In this document: positions 24,998-32,512 of the stretch, piece by piece
Layout of the letters: every line of letters starts with the position of its first letter
Numbering within the stretch: position 1 is the first letter of the stretch
Source: Nostoc sp. CHAB 5844
Lineage (GTDB): Bacteria > Cyanobacteriota > Cyanobacteriia > Cyanobacteriales > Nostocaceae
Assembly: GCF_020829595.1 (NCBI RefSeq)
Contig: NZ_JAIVFW010000073.1
Coordinates: forward strand, 1 to 32,512
Length of the DNA: 32,512 bases
Direction: 5' to 3'
Translations under genes and position numbers: made by a program
Notes under the pieces: model-generated
What the model was told of the DNA's origin: nothing
Seen by the model: only the letters and a program-made list of their open reading frames with translations
Database searches by the model: none

Positions 24998-27248
24998 CGG
25001 GTATTTTGGGTGGACACCAAAACAGGTTTTTACTAGATACTCCCAGAGATTCTAAAATTCCGCGCATGATCTCTGTGCAGTACATCCAATGTCCCAAGTC
25101 GTCATACATGCGATCGGGATTAAACTCGACATTATAATGCAGCACATTAGGTATGTCTAAAAACTCATCGTTAGCTTGGGGAGACAGCAGCAAAAGTTGA
25201 AATGGTTTGCTTTGGCATTGTTTTTCCAGTTTGTTGACCAAATCAATTACCCCACCGCGATTTGCAATGCCTGTGCGGACAAAAAGCGCGTGGTCGCAGT
25301 TTTCTATTGTGTACCAAAACCGTTGGGAACGTGCTGTATAGCGAACACGCATCCGTTCATGCACAGGAGACATATCGTTTACAGGGTCGTCTGTGTCTTC
25401 CACTTCATGTGCAAAGGATAAACCTGTCCATTTGCTGTGATAAATTCTGCCTGCCTCTGGATTGTAATGCAGGAAATTAGGATTCCACATATCTGCAAAA
25501 CGGTTTTCGATGATATCTGCGATGTCTGCAATATTCGTAGTGCGGGTCAAATCAAAGGGAAAAGCTGGGCCGTCGTACTCCATTTTATACAGCATCATCC
25601 GGGCAGCACAGCGATCGCCTAATGGCAAAATCGCCACCCGACTAATGTCTGATAATTTACACTGATATTGAAACAGCACGGCAGATTGCGATGGGATTTT
25701 CACTCGGCTTTCTAGACCATGATTGCCAATCATCATCGTCCGAAAAGGCATATCGGGATGCAGCGGGTCTTCATAAACACCTGTTGGCATAGCTTTCAGG
25801 GCTTGTCGTACTTCTTGCCACATCGGATGGATGTTGTACTCGTGGTCTGATTCATTGATTACCCAGAGGTGGCGTTCGTCTTTTTGCAAAATCCCTAAAT
25901 GCCCATCATAGAACAAAACTTGTGAGTTATTTGGCGCAAACAAATTGAAGGACGCAATGTATTCTACATCAGCGCCAGAGGGTATTTCTACGGTTGTGGC
26001 GATCGCACCATCCGCTTGCACGGCAAAGAAAGGGAGTGTTCCTTTTTGGGCATTTTTGGCCACATAAATACCTGGGAGTAATCCGGCTTTGGTTTGCAGT
26101 ACAGTTTGCAGTTCTCGCCAATAGGGCGCAATGGTGTAAGTATATTTTGATAGATTACTAACTCGCAAATGCTTATCTACAATACAAGCACAAACATAAA
26201 AGCCTGCATTGTCAAGATAAATAGGAATTTCGTTCGGTTGCCAAAAGTGTTGATTTTCTTTTGCTAATTTGGCTTTGTCAATATCAAACAGTTGCAGGTT
26301 GATTGCCTCATACATCAAGCGATGACCAATGGTGTTGGGATGAGCCGGATCGAAGGATATCCCCTCTCGCCAGCGTCCTTGCCCATTATCTAATACTGTC
26401 AACCAATCCAAAACCGGAACACCCCAATCTAATATCCGATTATGTGTTTCTTTGAGTAACCAGTGATGCTCAAAAGAATAATCGCCATTGGGATAGACAC
26501 CCCCCAGAATTGGCAGCGCTCCCAGTTTCCGTGTCATTTTTACCAACTGTTGCAAACCGCTTTCAAACCGCCTTTGTACTGCCCGCCGTTCGTGAGGGGG
26601 ACAGTAGGCTAACCCTTCGTTACCCAGAGACAAAGCAATAATGACGACATCTGGTTGTTCTGGTGTGACTGCTGAACCAAAACGAGCGATCGTGCGGCTA
26701 ATATTCGCTCCCACCTCTGATAAATTTACTACTGTGTGTCCGTATTTTTGCTGCAAAGCCTGTTCTAGTAGCCAAACCCATCCTTGCAACAGCCAAGCTT
26801 TATGACCTAAAGCTACAGAACTGCCAATCACCACAATTTTTAAATTTTCAAATCCTTCTGCCAACGGCTTTTTAACAGTATTCGGCTGCTCAATGTATCC
26901 AAACGGATAAGGCTGCAAATAACCGAATGCGCCATCATCCACAACAATCGTACCCGAATGCTCGTAATTATCGAGCGGTATCCAACGATTGGAACCTAAA
27001 GCTTCCCATTGCCCACGACCTTTAGCATCGAAACGTACATATTTATATTCGACTCTCTGAGAATCTCCTGATTCCAAATATGGCTGAAGATCCATTTCTG
27101 TGTCTGTCCACCATAAAGGATAGCGATTGGCACTTGTGCGAAGGTGAACACATCTAGTAATATCCCACAATCCCAACTTGGAAGTAGAACCAACCAGAGC
27201 AATGGATTCACCAGTTTGTGTGTATGCACTAACCTGGAATCGATACAT
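24987..27248 (-). CDS. multidomain protein: CBM20-like, SGNH hydrolase, DUF1796-like peptidase
   Basis: A 753-residue protein without a signal peptide. Residues 1-103 look like a starch-binding CBM20 module (VGSTSKLGLWDITRCVHLRT, VEYKYVRFDAKGRGQWE). Residues 136-320 are an SGNH/GDSL hydrolase: IVVIGSSVALGHKAW (block I, Ser143/144), EVGANIS (G180, N182), LSLGNEG (N210) and FDPAHPN (D300, H303). Residues about 345-530 hold two copies of one beta module (WRELQTVLQTKAGLLPGIYV and WQEVRQALKAMPTGVYED, each followed by a strand set). Residues about 535-745 resemble DUF1796 papain-like putative cysteine peptidases: AILPLGDRCAARMMLYKM, PAFPFDLTRTTNIADI and FAHEVED, with candidate Cys and His. The join suggests action on glycogen-linked or esterified glycans plus a peptidase or transferase step; this is inference. 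It stands alone, convergent with the toxin gene. Confidence 0.8.
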   Translation of the reverse strand: MYRFQVSAYTQTGESIALVGSTSKLGLWDITRCVHLRTSANRYPLWWTDTEMDLQPYLESGDSQRVEYKYVRFDAKGRGQWEALGSNRWIPLDNYEHSGTIVVDDGAFGYLQPYPFGYIEQPNTVKKPLAEGFENLKIVVIGSSVALGHKAWLLQGWVWLLEQALQQKYGHTVVNLSEVGANISRTIARFGSAVTPEQPDVVIIALSLGNEGLAYCPPHERRAVQRRFESGLQQLVKMTRKLGALPILGGVYPNGDYSFEHHWLLKETHNRILDWGVPVLDWLTVLDNGQGRWREGISFDPAHPNTIGHRLMYEAINLQLFDIDKAKLAKENQHFWQPNEIPIYLDNAGFYVCACIVDKHLRVSNLSKYTYTIAPYWRELQTVLQTKAGLLPGIYVAKNAQKGTLPFFAVQADGAIATTVEIPSGADVEYIASFNLFAPNNSQVLFYDGHLGILQKDERHLWVINESDHEYNIHPMWQEVRQALKAMPTGVYEDPLHPDMPFRTMMIGNHGLESRVKIPSQSAVLFQYQCKLSDISRVAILPLGDRCAARMMLYKMEYDGPAFPFDLTRTTNIADIADIIENRFADMWNPNFLHYNPEAGRIYHSKWTGLSFAHEVEDTDDPVNDMSPVHERMRVRYTARSQRFWYTIENCDHALFVRTGIANRGGVIDLVNKLEKQCQSKPFQLLLLSPQANDEFLDIPNVLHYNVEFNPDRMYDDLGHWMYCTEIMRGILESLGVSSKNLFWCPPKIPVKE

Positions 27249-27749
27249 AGATTTTTTGTTGATTATTAAGAATAAAATGCCACGGTAATGGCTAGTATCA
27301 TCTATTCCCAGAACCTTGAGTATACTTCTGTATAAATGTTTGCCAAAATTAAAGTTTTAGCTCTAGGCTAATGAAAGTAAGTACTTTAGTAAAATTTAAA
27401 AGTTTACTTTAGAAATATCCCTATATTTTGCTTCATGAATTATTGATATGACTTGCCATATTATCTTATCCTATAAGCCATTTAAAATTAGTTTATATTT
27501 GATTTTTAAAATTTACTTAATGATGTTTACCAAAGCTTAAATTGTAGTTAATCAATAGACTTGTTAATTTTAGACACCCATTAATAATAAATTTAGGAAT
27601 CATATTTAATTTTTGAAATACACGTAGGGGAGCCAGCCGCGTGGTGTTAGCGCAGCGATCTTCGACGCAGGAGCGTCGGCAACGACGGGTTCGTAGGGGA
27701 GCCACTGCGTTGGGGAGACAGTGCGTTGGTTGCTGAGGTTTCTGCCGTT
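27249..27749. other. intergenic region with GC-rich dispersed repeats
   Basis: The left 370 bases are AT-rich and include the promoter area of the multidomain gene, with no clear boxes. From about 27626 to 27720 is a GC-rich repeat block (CGTAGGGGAGCCAGCCGCGT, GTAGGGGAGCCACTGCGTTG) related to that at 18967-19045. Short open frames across it are repeat-derived. Confidence 0.55.
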
Positions 27750-27858
27750 GTAGTAGCGTGTCAAGGCTAAAATAGTGTATTAGCCGTAGGTTGGGTTGAG
27801 CATAAGCTCAACCCAACCTACATTTTTTTGCATCATTTTAGTCTAGACAGTCCACTAC
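27750..27858. mobile_element. 109-bp inverted-repeat element with a central palindrome
   Basis: The ends GTAGTAGCGTGTCAAGGCTA (27750 onwards, 24 bases) and ATTTTAGTCTAGACAGTCCA (27835-27858, 24 bases) match as an imperfect inverted repeat at 19 of 24 positions. The centre (27786-27821) is a perfect 16-bp stem with an ATAA loop, GTAGGTTGGGTTGAGC paired with GCTCAACCCAACCTAC, followed by seven Ts. No target duplication was found. It looks like a MITE or a palindromic repeat of the type common in Nostoc. Confidence 0.55.
27786..27829 (+). terminator. strong hairpin with T-run
   Basis: The 16-bp stem, ATAA loop and following TTTTTTT would terminate rightward transcripts. No gene ends close on the left on that strand. 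For the leftward porin, whose stop is 87 bases away, it gives a stem without a T-run, so it may act as an RNA 3' protector instead. Confidence 0.5.
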
Positions 27859-27915
27859 ATTTTATGTTTTTTATGTTGAGCTACTTAGTTGCGTCTTCTG
27901 TTAAAGTTTTACAAC

Positions 27916-29613
27916 TTAGAAAGTGAATGTGGTTCGGATTGTTCCAATCACAATGTCATCGTTGTCATTGTTATGATCGGGAGCGGTTAACCAGATGACT
28001 CCAGGAGTAATGCTGATATTATCGCTCAGTTTGTATTGGTAGAAACCTTCAATATGCAATGAAGTATCAGGATCTGTACCAACAGTATCTCTCAACCCAC
28101 GGCTGGCATCTGTGACTTTTGGTTCCATCCCCACAATAATGCCACCGACACTGCCTTGATTACCTAAATCTGGGAAGGCGAGTGTAACAGCATAGTTCCA
28201 AATGTCCAGTTCACCTCTAGGAATAGTGCCAACATTTGTATCAACTGCTGCTAGGGTACGTGTATTGGTATAGCCAACCCAACCACCAATGGCAAATTTG
28301 GGACTAAGTTGAAAGGATGCTTGAAAACCGTAGGAATTGCTGGAAATTGGTAAATCTATTCCTTCTCCAAAAACATTAGTCAGAGCCGTATTACTTGCCA
28401 AGGCAGTACGCAAGTTAGCACGGTTGCTACCAGCAGTTAAGTCAGCGTTGTAAGAATTAACGTAGGTAAAACCGAGGCTCAAACCTTCAATCGGTTGGAC
28501 TGTTAACTGTCCAATAGCACCGTAAGCCCCGTTAAATAAACCATTTCCAGGGGTAGGATCGTTAGGGCTGCTGGCTAGATAACCTAAAGTTAATTCCAAT
28601 TTGTCATTAAACTGGTGTCTCAGACCAAGTCCAGTACCAGCAACTGGATAATAAATCGGGTTGCGTGTGCCAAAGTTAGACAACGCACCAAAATCACCAT
28701 CACCATCAAAGAATGGGTTAATGGTGTTGGTAAAGTCATCAGCTGCACCAGCATTAGCTTCTAGTATCACTGTGGTTTTGTCGCCTAGAGGAAAGCTGTA
28801 CAAAAGTGCATCTATTGCCACCTCATTGTTATTACCAGAACCGAAATTTTCATTATCTACAAATCGTAAATCCCCTTCTGGTGTGAGGGTAGATGCAGAT
28901 AAAGCATCCAAGTTGGTTGCTTGCAGGCGAGTTCTTAACAGGTCTTTACCTGTAAAGCTGGTGTTGAAATCAAGACGTATTCTATCTCCAAAAGAAGTTA
29001 CTCTGTCGAGGTTCCCACCATCAGCGCGATCGCCTGCAAAAAGGCTGATGGGTGCAAAAATAGCAATACCATTGAGTTTGGTTGTGGTGGAAAACTGATT
29101 AGCTTCTAACTCAGCAGTCCGTGCTTCTACTGCATCGACACGACCCCGTAATGTAGCTAGTTCTGCGGCAAATTCTTCTTGGAGTTTTTGTAATTTGGCT
29201 AAATCTTCTTTGGTGACTAAATCGGCAGTGGCGGTAGCCAGTAGTTCGTTGACTCTATCCAAACAAGCATTTAATCCCGCAGCAAACTCATAGCGTGTGA
29301 GTGCGCGATTACCACGATATGTACTGTTTGGATAACCTGCAATACAACCATAACGCTCTACTAGTGATTGCAAAGCTTGGAATGCCCAATCTGTGGGTTG
29401 TACGTCTGACAACTGAGACACAGAGGTAACTTGTGCCATTACCGTTTCTTGATTAGTATTCTCAAGTGGTTTGCCTGGAATAGCAACAACTAATGGCTGA
29501 CTTTTATCTTCTGATGTGGTCGATATTTCCCCTGCTAATGTAGTAGTACTGATTGATATTATGGTGCTACAAACTGTTGGAATAGTCAGCAAATACTGCA
29601 ATTGTTTCTGCAT
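27916..29613 (-). CDS. SLH-domain OprB-type outer membrane porin
   Basis: A 565-residue outer membrane channel. The ATG has GAGGAAA before it; residues 1-28 are a signal peptide ending near TLAGE. Residues 64-118 are one S-layer-homology domain (SQLSDVQPTDWAFQALQSLV, RALTRYEFAAGLNACLD), which ties the barrel to peptidoglycan-linked polymer. Residues 122-172 are a coiled coil (LAKLQKLQEEFAAELATLRG). The rest is a beta barrel of the OprB family closing on a terminal Phe (TIRTTFTF). It diverges from znuA; the same order (porin, znuA, znuC, ArsR gene) is, as I recall, that of the zinc-repressed alr0834 locus of Anabaena PCC 7120. A role in outer-membrane zinc entry is thus likely but inferred. 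Confidence 0.9.
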   Translation of the reverse strand: MQKQLQYLLTIPTVCSTIISISTTTLAGEISTTSEDKSQPLVVAIPGKPLENTNQETVMAQVTSVSQLSDVQPTDWAFQALQSLVERYGCIAGYPNSTYRGNRALTRYEFAAGLNACLDRVNELLATATADLVTKEDLAKLQKLQEEFAAELATLRGRVDAVEARTAELEANQFSTTTKLNGIAIFAPISLFAGDRADGGNLDRVTSFGDRIRLDFNTSFTGKDLLRTRLQATNLDALSASTLTPEGDLRFVDNENFGSGNNNEVAIDALLYSFPLGDKTTVILEANAGAADDFTNTINPFFDGDGDFGALSNFGTRNPIYYPVAGTGLGLRHQFNDKLELTLGYLASSPNDPTPGNGLFNGAYGAIGQLTVQPIEGLSLGFTYVNSYNADLTAGSNRANLRTALASNTALTNVFGEGIDLPISSNSYGFQASFQLSPKFAIGGWVGYTNTRTLAAVDTNVGTIPRGELDIWNYAVTLAFPDLGNQGSVGGIIVGMEPKVTDASRGLRDTVGTDPDTSLHIEGFYQYKLSDNISITPGVIWLTAPDHNNDNDDIVIGTIRTTFTF

Positions 29614-29801
29614 TTTTCCTCACACTTTTTTACCGTCGGTAGCGCTTAACACTGCGCTTTTTAACTAACACTTTTAAAAAGTATTCTCAAAATATTATCA
29701 GTAGCAAGTAACTCTTTTAACTAAGAAAGTCAAGAATATTTAATCCTTTAAGTAGGTAGACAGCAAAAAAAGTAAAAATAATTACAAAACAGGAGAATTT
29801 T

Positions 29802-29817
29802 TGTGTCAGCGGTCACA
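29802..29817. promoter_or_regulatory. CRP-like palindrome in the porin-znuA intergenic region
   Basis: TGTGT-CAGCGG-TCACA differs from the cAMP-receptor-protein consensus TGTGA-N6-TCACA at one of ten positions. The wider inverted repeat is TTTTTGTG (29798-29805) and CACAAAAA (29814-29821). It lies 120 bases before the znuA start and 188 before the porin start. It could be a cyanobacterial CRP site or another palindromic operator. Confidence 0.4.
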
Positions 29818-29846
29818 AAAATCATCTTGGATTTATTGCCTGAGAA

Positions 29847-29861
29847 TGAGAATTATTATAA
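29847..29861. promoter_or_regulatory. Zur-like box upstream of znuA
   Basis: TGAGAAT-T-ATTATAA matches the cyanobacterial Zur palindrome TGATAAT-N-ATTATCA at 12 of 14 informative positions. It is 75 bases before the znuA start and faces both znuA and the divergent porin, fitting zinc-dependent repression. A partial second site (TGACAAT on the minus strand at about 29880-29894) is weaker. Confidence 0.5.
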
Positions 29862-29936
29862 GATGAATTTTTTAGAATAAGTATCATTGTCATAGTGACA
29901 AAAATTAAACAAGTGTTTTTTCTAAGGAGAAACCCT

Positions 29937-30929
29937 GTGACTAGCACTAACAAAAGGCAAAGAAGCGGTATTTTGTCTTCACTTGCATTGCTAACATTGC
30001 TAGTGAGTGTTGGTTGTAACCCATCAAATCCGAACCAACAAACAAGTGTCGAGAAGTCACCACAGGTACAAGAGGCTTCACAGTCATCAGTTAAAACTAA
30101 GGTTGTAACGACATTTTTACCAATTTATTTGTTGACCAAGGCGGTGGCTGGCGATGCAGCAGAGGTCGAAATTTTAGTACCGCCTGGTATGGAGGTGCAT
30201 GAGTATCAAGCAACACCAGATAATGTCAAAGCGATCGCCACAGCCAATATATTAGTTAAAAATGGTTTAGGGTTAGAAGAATTTCTAGAAAATACAGTCA
30301 AAAATGCCCAAAATTCTCAATTAGTTGAAATCTATGCCAGCAAAGGTATTAAACCTTTAAACGAAATTTCACCAGTTGAAACCACTGTAAAAACCGAAAA
30401 AGACCACGACCACGAACACACAATAGGTAATCCTCACGTTTGGTTAGATCCAGTATTAGCAAAGCAGCAGGTAATGAATATACGAGATGGATTAATTGCT
30501 GCTGATCCGAAAAATCAAGCTACATACACAGCTAATGCTGCGGCTTATATTCAGGAATTAGAAAAGTTAAATAGTGAATTTCAGCAAGACTTACAAAAAA
30601 AACCTAATTGTACTTTTGTGACTTTTCATGATGCTTATCCATATTTAGCTCAACGCTATAACCTTAAACAAGTTGCTGTAGTACAAATTCCCGAAGATCA
30701 GCTATCACCAACAGATATACAAACAGTAGTGAATACAGTCAAAAAATACAAAGTTAAAGCTTTGTTTAGTGAACCAGGTGTAGATAATAAATTACTGAAA
30801 AGCTTGTCCCAAGATTTGAATTTAAAGTTGCAGACTCTAGATTCTTTAGAAACAGGTGATACAGACCCGCAATACTATTTCCAGGCAATGAGATTAAATT
30901 TACAAACTCTAGAATCAGCGTGTAAGTAA
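29937..30929 (+). CDS. znuA: zinc ABC transporter substrate-binding lipoprotein
   Basis: I start at the GTG at 29937 because AAGGAG lies seven bases before it (29924-29929) and it gives a lipoprotein signal MTSTNKRQRSGILSSLALLT with lipobox LVSVGC (Cys27); a GTG at 29895 has no such support. The 330-residue protein is of the ZnuA/PsaA cluster A-I family. Likely metal ligands are H88 (EVHEYQ), H167 (NPHVWLDP), H231 (TFHDAYPY) and an acid in SEPGVDN (E279 or D283). A short His-rich loop DHDHEH at 156-161 is the zinc-type mark. It captures zinc in the periplasm for the ABC importer. Zur-like and CRP-like sites lie upstream. Confidence 0.92.
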   Translation: MTSTNKRQRSGILSSLALLTLLVSVGCNPSNPNQQTSVEKSPQVQEASQSSVKTKVVTTFLPIYLLTKAVAGDAAEVEILVPPGMEVHEYQATPDNVKAIATANILVKNGLGLEEFLENTVKNAQNSQLVEIYASKGIKPLNEISPVETTVKTEKDHDHEHTIGNPHVWLDPVLAKQQVMNIRDGLIAADPKNQATYTANAAAYIQELEKLNSEFQQDLQKKPNCTFVTFHDAYPYLAQRYNLKQVAVVQIPEDQLSPTDIQTVVNTVKKYKVKALFSEPGVDNKLLKSLSQDLNLKLQTLDSLETGDTDPQYYFQAMRLNLQTLESACK

Positions 30930-30985
30930 GTTAAACATTAAATGATATTGATGCTAATAATTACTAAATTTAATAATTTTAAATT

Positions 30986-31774
30986 ATGACATTACCTATT
31001 TTAAAAGTAGATGGATTAACTGTATATCAAGGAAATTATTTAGCTATTCGAGATGTTTCTTTTGAATTATTTCCAGGCACAGATACCGCTATAGTGGGGC
31101 CGAACGGTGCTGGTAAAAGTACTTTAGTAAAAGCAATTTTAGATTTAGTACCTCGGAATGCTGGCACAGTAGAAATATTTGGTTATCCAATCACAAAACT
31201 AGGAAATTTACGTCACTGGTTGGGCTATATGCCGCAGAATTTTATTTTTGATCGGAGTTTTCCCATTTCTGTGAGTGAATTGATTGGTTTGGGATGGACT
31301 AATGAAGTTAAAAAGCAAAAAGTAAAAGCTCAAAATTCGTTGTTTTCTAGACTCTGGAAACAAAATCGAGAAAAAACAATAGCAGTTACAGAAGCTTTAC
31401 GGCGAACAGGAGTTTATCATTTGCGACATCAACCTATTGGAACTCTTAGCGGTGGTCAACTGAAGCGAGTGTTACTAGCTTATTGTTTAGTAATGCCTCG
31501 GAAACTTTTGGTACTAGATGAAGCTTTTGCTGGGGTCGATATGCAAGGTGCAGCCGATTTTTATGTTTTACTGAACGAGTTAAAGCAAGAAGAAGGTTGG
31601 ACGATATTACAGGTGTCTCATGATATTGATATGGTAAACCGACATTGCGATCGCGTCCTTTGTCTCAACCAAACGGTGGTTTGTACTGGTCAGCCTGAAT
31701 TTGCTTTATCACCCGAAAACCTTTTAGCAACTTATGGCCCAGGCTTCAGTCGTTATCACCATCATCACAATTGA
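30986..31774 (+). CDS. znuC: zinc ABC transporter ATP-binding protein
   Basis: A 262-residue ATPase that powers zinc import with a ZnuB-type permease. Walker A is GPNGAGKST (38-46), the signature is LSGGQLKR starting at L154, Walker B is KLLVLDEAFAG near 173-183, and the H-loop is QVSHDID near 210-216. The chain ends in a His-rich tail (RYHHHHN), which could sense or hold metal, as seen in some zinc ATPases. It follows znuA by 56 bases and is surely co-transcribed. No permease gene follows before the convergent regulator, so ZnuB must be beyond the window. Confidence 0.92.
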   Translation: MTLPILKVDGLTVYQGNYLAIRDVSFELFPGTDTAIVGPNGAGKSTLVKAILDLVPRNAGTVEIFGYPITKLGNLRHWLGYMPQNFIFDRSFPISVSELIGLGWTNEVKKQKVKAQNSLFSRLWKQNREKTIAVTEALRRTGVYHLRHQPIGTLSGGQLKRVLLAYCLVMPRKLLVLDEAFAGVDMQGAADFYVLLNELKQEEGWTILQVSHDIDMVNRHCDRVLCLNQTVVCTGQPEFALSPENLLATYGPGFSRYHHHHN

Positions 31775-31922
31775 AATTTCCATTTTATCAAAACAGAATT
31801 AAGGAGTCAGATTAGTAGATGAATACATGATGAAACACCGCGCAAAGTCTTTCATTTAGCGGTCTAAAGTTAGTGCAGTTTTTTCCTTACTAACTGATTC
31901 TGAATTCTGACTTCTGGATTCT

Positions 31923-32276
31923 TCAATCAGGTTCATCTAAGTGTTCAGCTACAGCCTGATAAAGATGAAGAATATGATTATCGTGGAGGCGATAAAACAC
32001 ATTACGGCCTCGCTTGCGGTAGCTGACCAAGCGCATTGCCCTTAAGTTACGCAGCTGATGAGAAACAGCAGATTCACTCATATCTAGAGAGGCAGCTAAA
32101 TCACTAACACACAATTCTTTTTGAGCCAAAAAAGAGAGAATTCGTAAACGATTAGCATCTCCTAAAAAGCTAAAAAATTCTGCCATACGTTGGGCTTTTT
32201 CAACATTGAGAAATTCCTCTGCAAGTGGTGGTGAAATATCGCTATTGATAGTTGATATAGAGTTATTTGGAATCAT
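31923..32276 (-). CDS. ArsR/SmtB-family zinc-sensing repressor
   Basis: A 117-residue winged-helix repressor. The helix-turn-helix is [20 protein letters not shown] (54-73), followed by [18 protein letters not shown] and the wing VFYRL. The alpha-5 zinc site of SmtB is conserved exactly in spacing: D99, H101, H112 and E115 (D-x-H-x10-H-x2-E). C56 corresponds to SmtB Cys61, but the N-terminal arm has no Cys or His, so the alpha-3N site is incomplete. Such proteins let go of DNA when zinc binds and usually guard an exporter or metallothionein; here it sits in an importer locus, so its target is uncertain. The upstream 127 bases are AT-rich with no clear 12-2-12 operator. Confidence 0.9.
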   Translation of the reverse strand: MIPNNSISTINSDISPPLAEEFLNVEKAQRMAEFFSFLGDANRLRILSFLAQKELCVSDLAASLDMSESAVSHQLRNLRAMRLVSYRKRGRNVFYRLHDNHILHLYQAVAEHLDEPD

Positions 32277-32403
32277 TTTTGCTGACCATAAAAATAAATT
32301 AAAACTTAAACATAAATTAATTGTTAAGTGAATATATTATAATTTTATTTGATGCGAAATTTAATATTCCTAACTTTTTCTCAATAGTTAAGCTGTTGTG
32401 TAT

Positions 32404-32511
32404 TTAAATTGTGATAACAGCGTCACCTTTATTTTTGATTTTCCGCCCCCATTTAATAATTAACTCTCCTTCATTTAAAAGTTGATGTAATAAATATTCT
32501 AGCTCTTCAAT
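32404..32511 (-). CDS. C-terminal end of an unknown protein (partial)
   Basis: Read leftwards from the edge, 35 codons are open (IEELEYLLHQLLNEGELIIK, then WGRKIKNKGDAVITI) to a TAA at 32404-32406. It has a helix followed by a basic strand. The family is not recognised, and its strand rules out the expected znuB if that gene follows znuA-znuC on the plus strand. Confidence 0.4.
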   Translation of the reverse strand: MEELEYLLHQLLNEGELIIKWGRKIKNKGDAVITI

Positions 32512-32512
32512 T

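Noticed and set aside
27517-27705. 62-codon leftward frame
   Set aside because: Its first half is GC-rich repeat DNA; no likeness to a protein.
29686-29700. Second Zur-like site near the porin start
   Set aside because: One half (ATTATCA) is perfect but the other matches only 2 of 7 positions.

Overview
The window looks like a chromosomal segment of a filamentous, heterocyst-type cyanobacterium (Nostoc/Anabaena group). The support is: many HIP1 octamers (GCGATCGC) in and between genes; an RpaB response regulator; a two-domain arginine dihydrolase/ornithine cyclodeaminase of the AgrE type; an XisH/XisI pair; short palindromic and heptanucleotide repeats typical of Nostoc intergenic DNA; and an SLH-OprB porin. 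No rRNA or tRNA gene was seen.

Layout. 1-1.2 kb: the end of a rightward cluster with a phage-like flavour (a partial gene, a beta-rich protein, and a membrane-anchored coiled-coil protein). 1.1-3.3 kb: two leftward unknown genes, one secreted and one built from a duplicated domain. 3.3-4.06 kb: gene-poor DNA with a 179-bp MITE flanked by a 5-bp direct repeat and a small frameshifted ORF. 4.06-10 kb: a long U32-family protein, a GNAT acetyltransferase, AgrE and a DUF2085 membrane protein. 10.1-10.9 kb: xisH and xisI, overlapping. 11.1-11.26 kb: a 148-bp MITE with 14-bp inverted repeats and a 9-bp target duplication that touches the stop codon of the next gene. 11.3-16.1 kb: a membrane acyltransferase and an N-acetylmuramoyl-L-alanine amidase (both leftward), then pyrG. 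16.2-18.1 kb: two unknown genes and a ParB-like fragment mixed with repeat DNA. 18.1-20.2 kb: rpaB and a membrane desaturase. 20.3-22.0 kb: a CRISPR array of 24 repeats and 23 spacers with no cas genes in the window. 22.4-25.0 kb: a malonyl-CoA-synthetase-like acyl-CoA ligase, then a DUF433/DUF5615-type toxin-antitoxin pair whose antitoxin frame carries an amber stop. 25-27.2 kb: an unusual multidomain protein (CBM20-like, SGNH hydrolase, duplicated beta module, DUF1796-like cysteine-peptidase domain). 27.9-32.3 kb: a zinc-acquisition locus.

Functional links. The clearest coordinated unit is at the right end: an SLH-OprB porin diverges from znuA-znuC, and an SmtB/ArsR-type zinc sensor follows on the opposite strand. 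A Zur-like 7-1-7 palindrome and a CRP-like palindrome lie in the divergent promoter region. The ABC permease (znuB) is not in the window. AgrE links arginine/cyanophycin nitrogen to proline. The rest is a mix of housekeeping genes (pyrG, rpaB, amidase, U32) and accessory modules (xisHI, CRISPR, toxin-antitoxin, MITEs) in a repeat-rich background.

No wholly new system can be proven from sequence alone. The best candidates for a second look are the multidomain SGNH/DUF1796 protein, the amber-interrupted antitoxin beside an intact toxin, the cas-less CRISPR array with conflicting orientation signals, and the two small transposable elements with visible target duplications.
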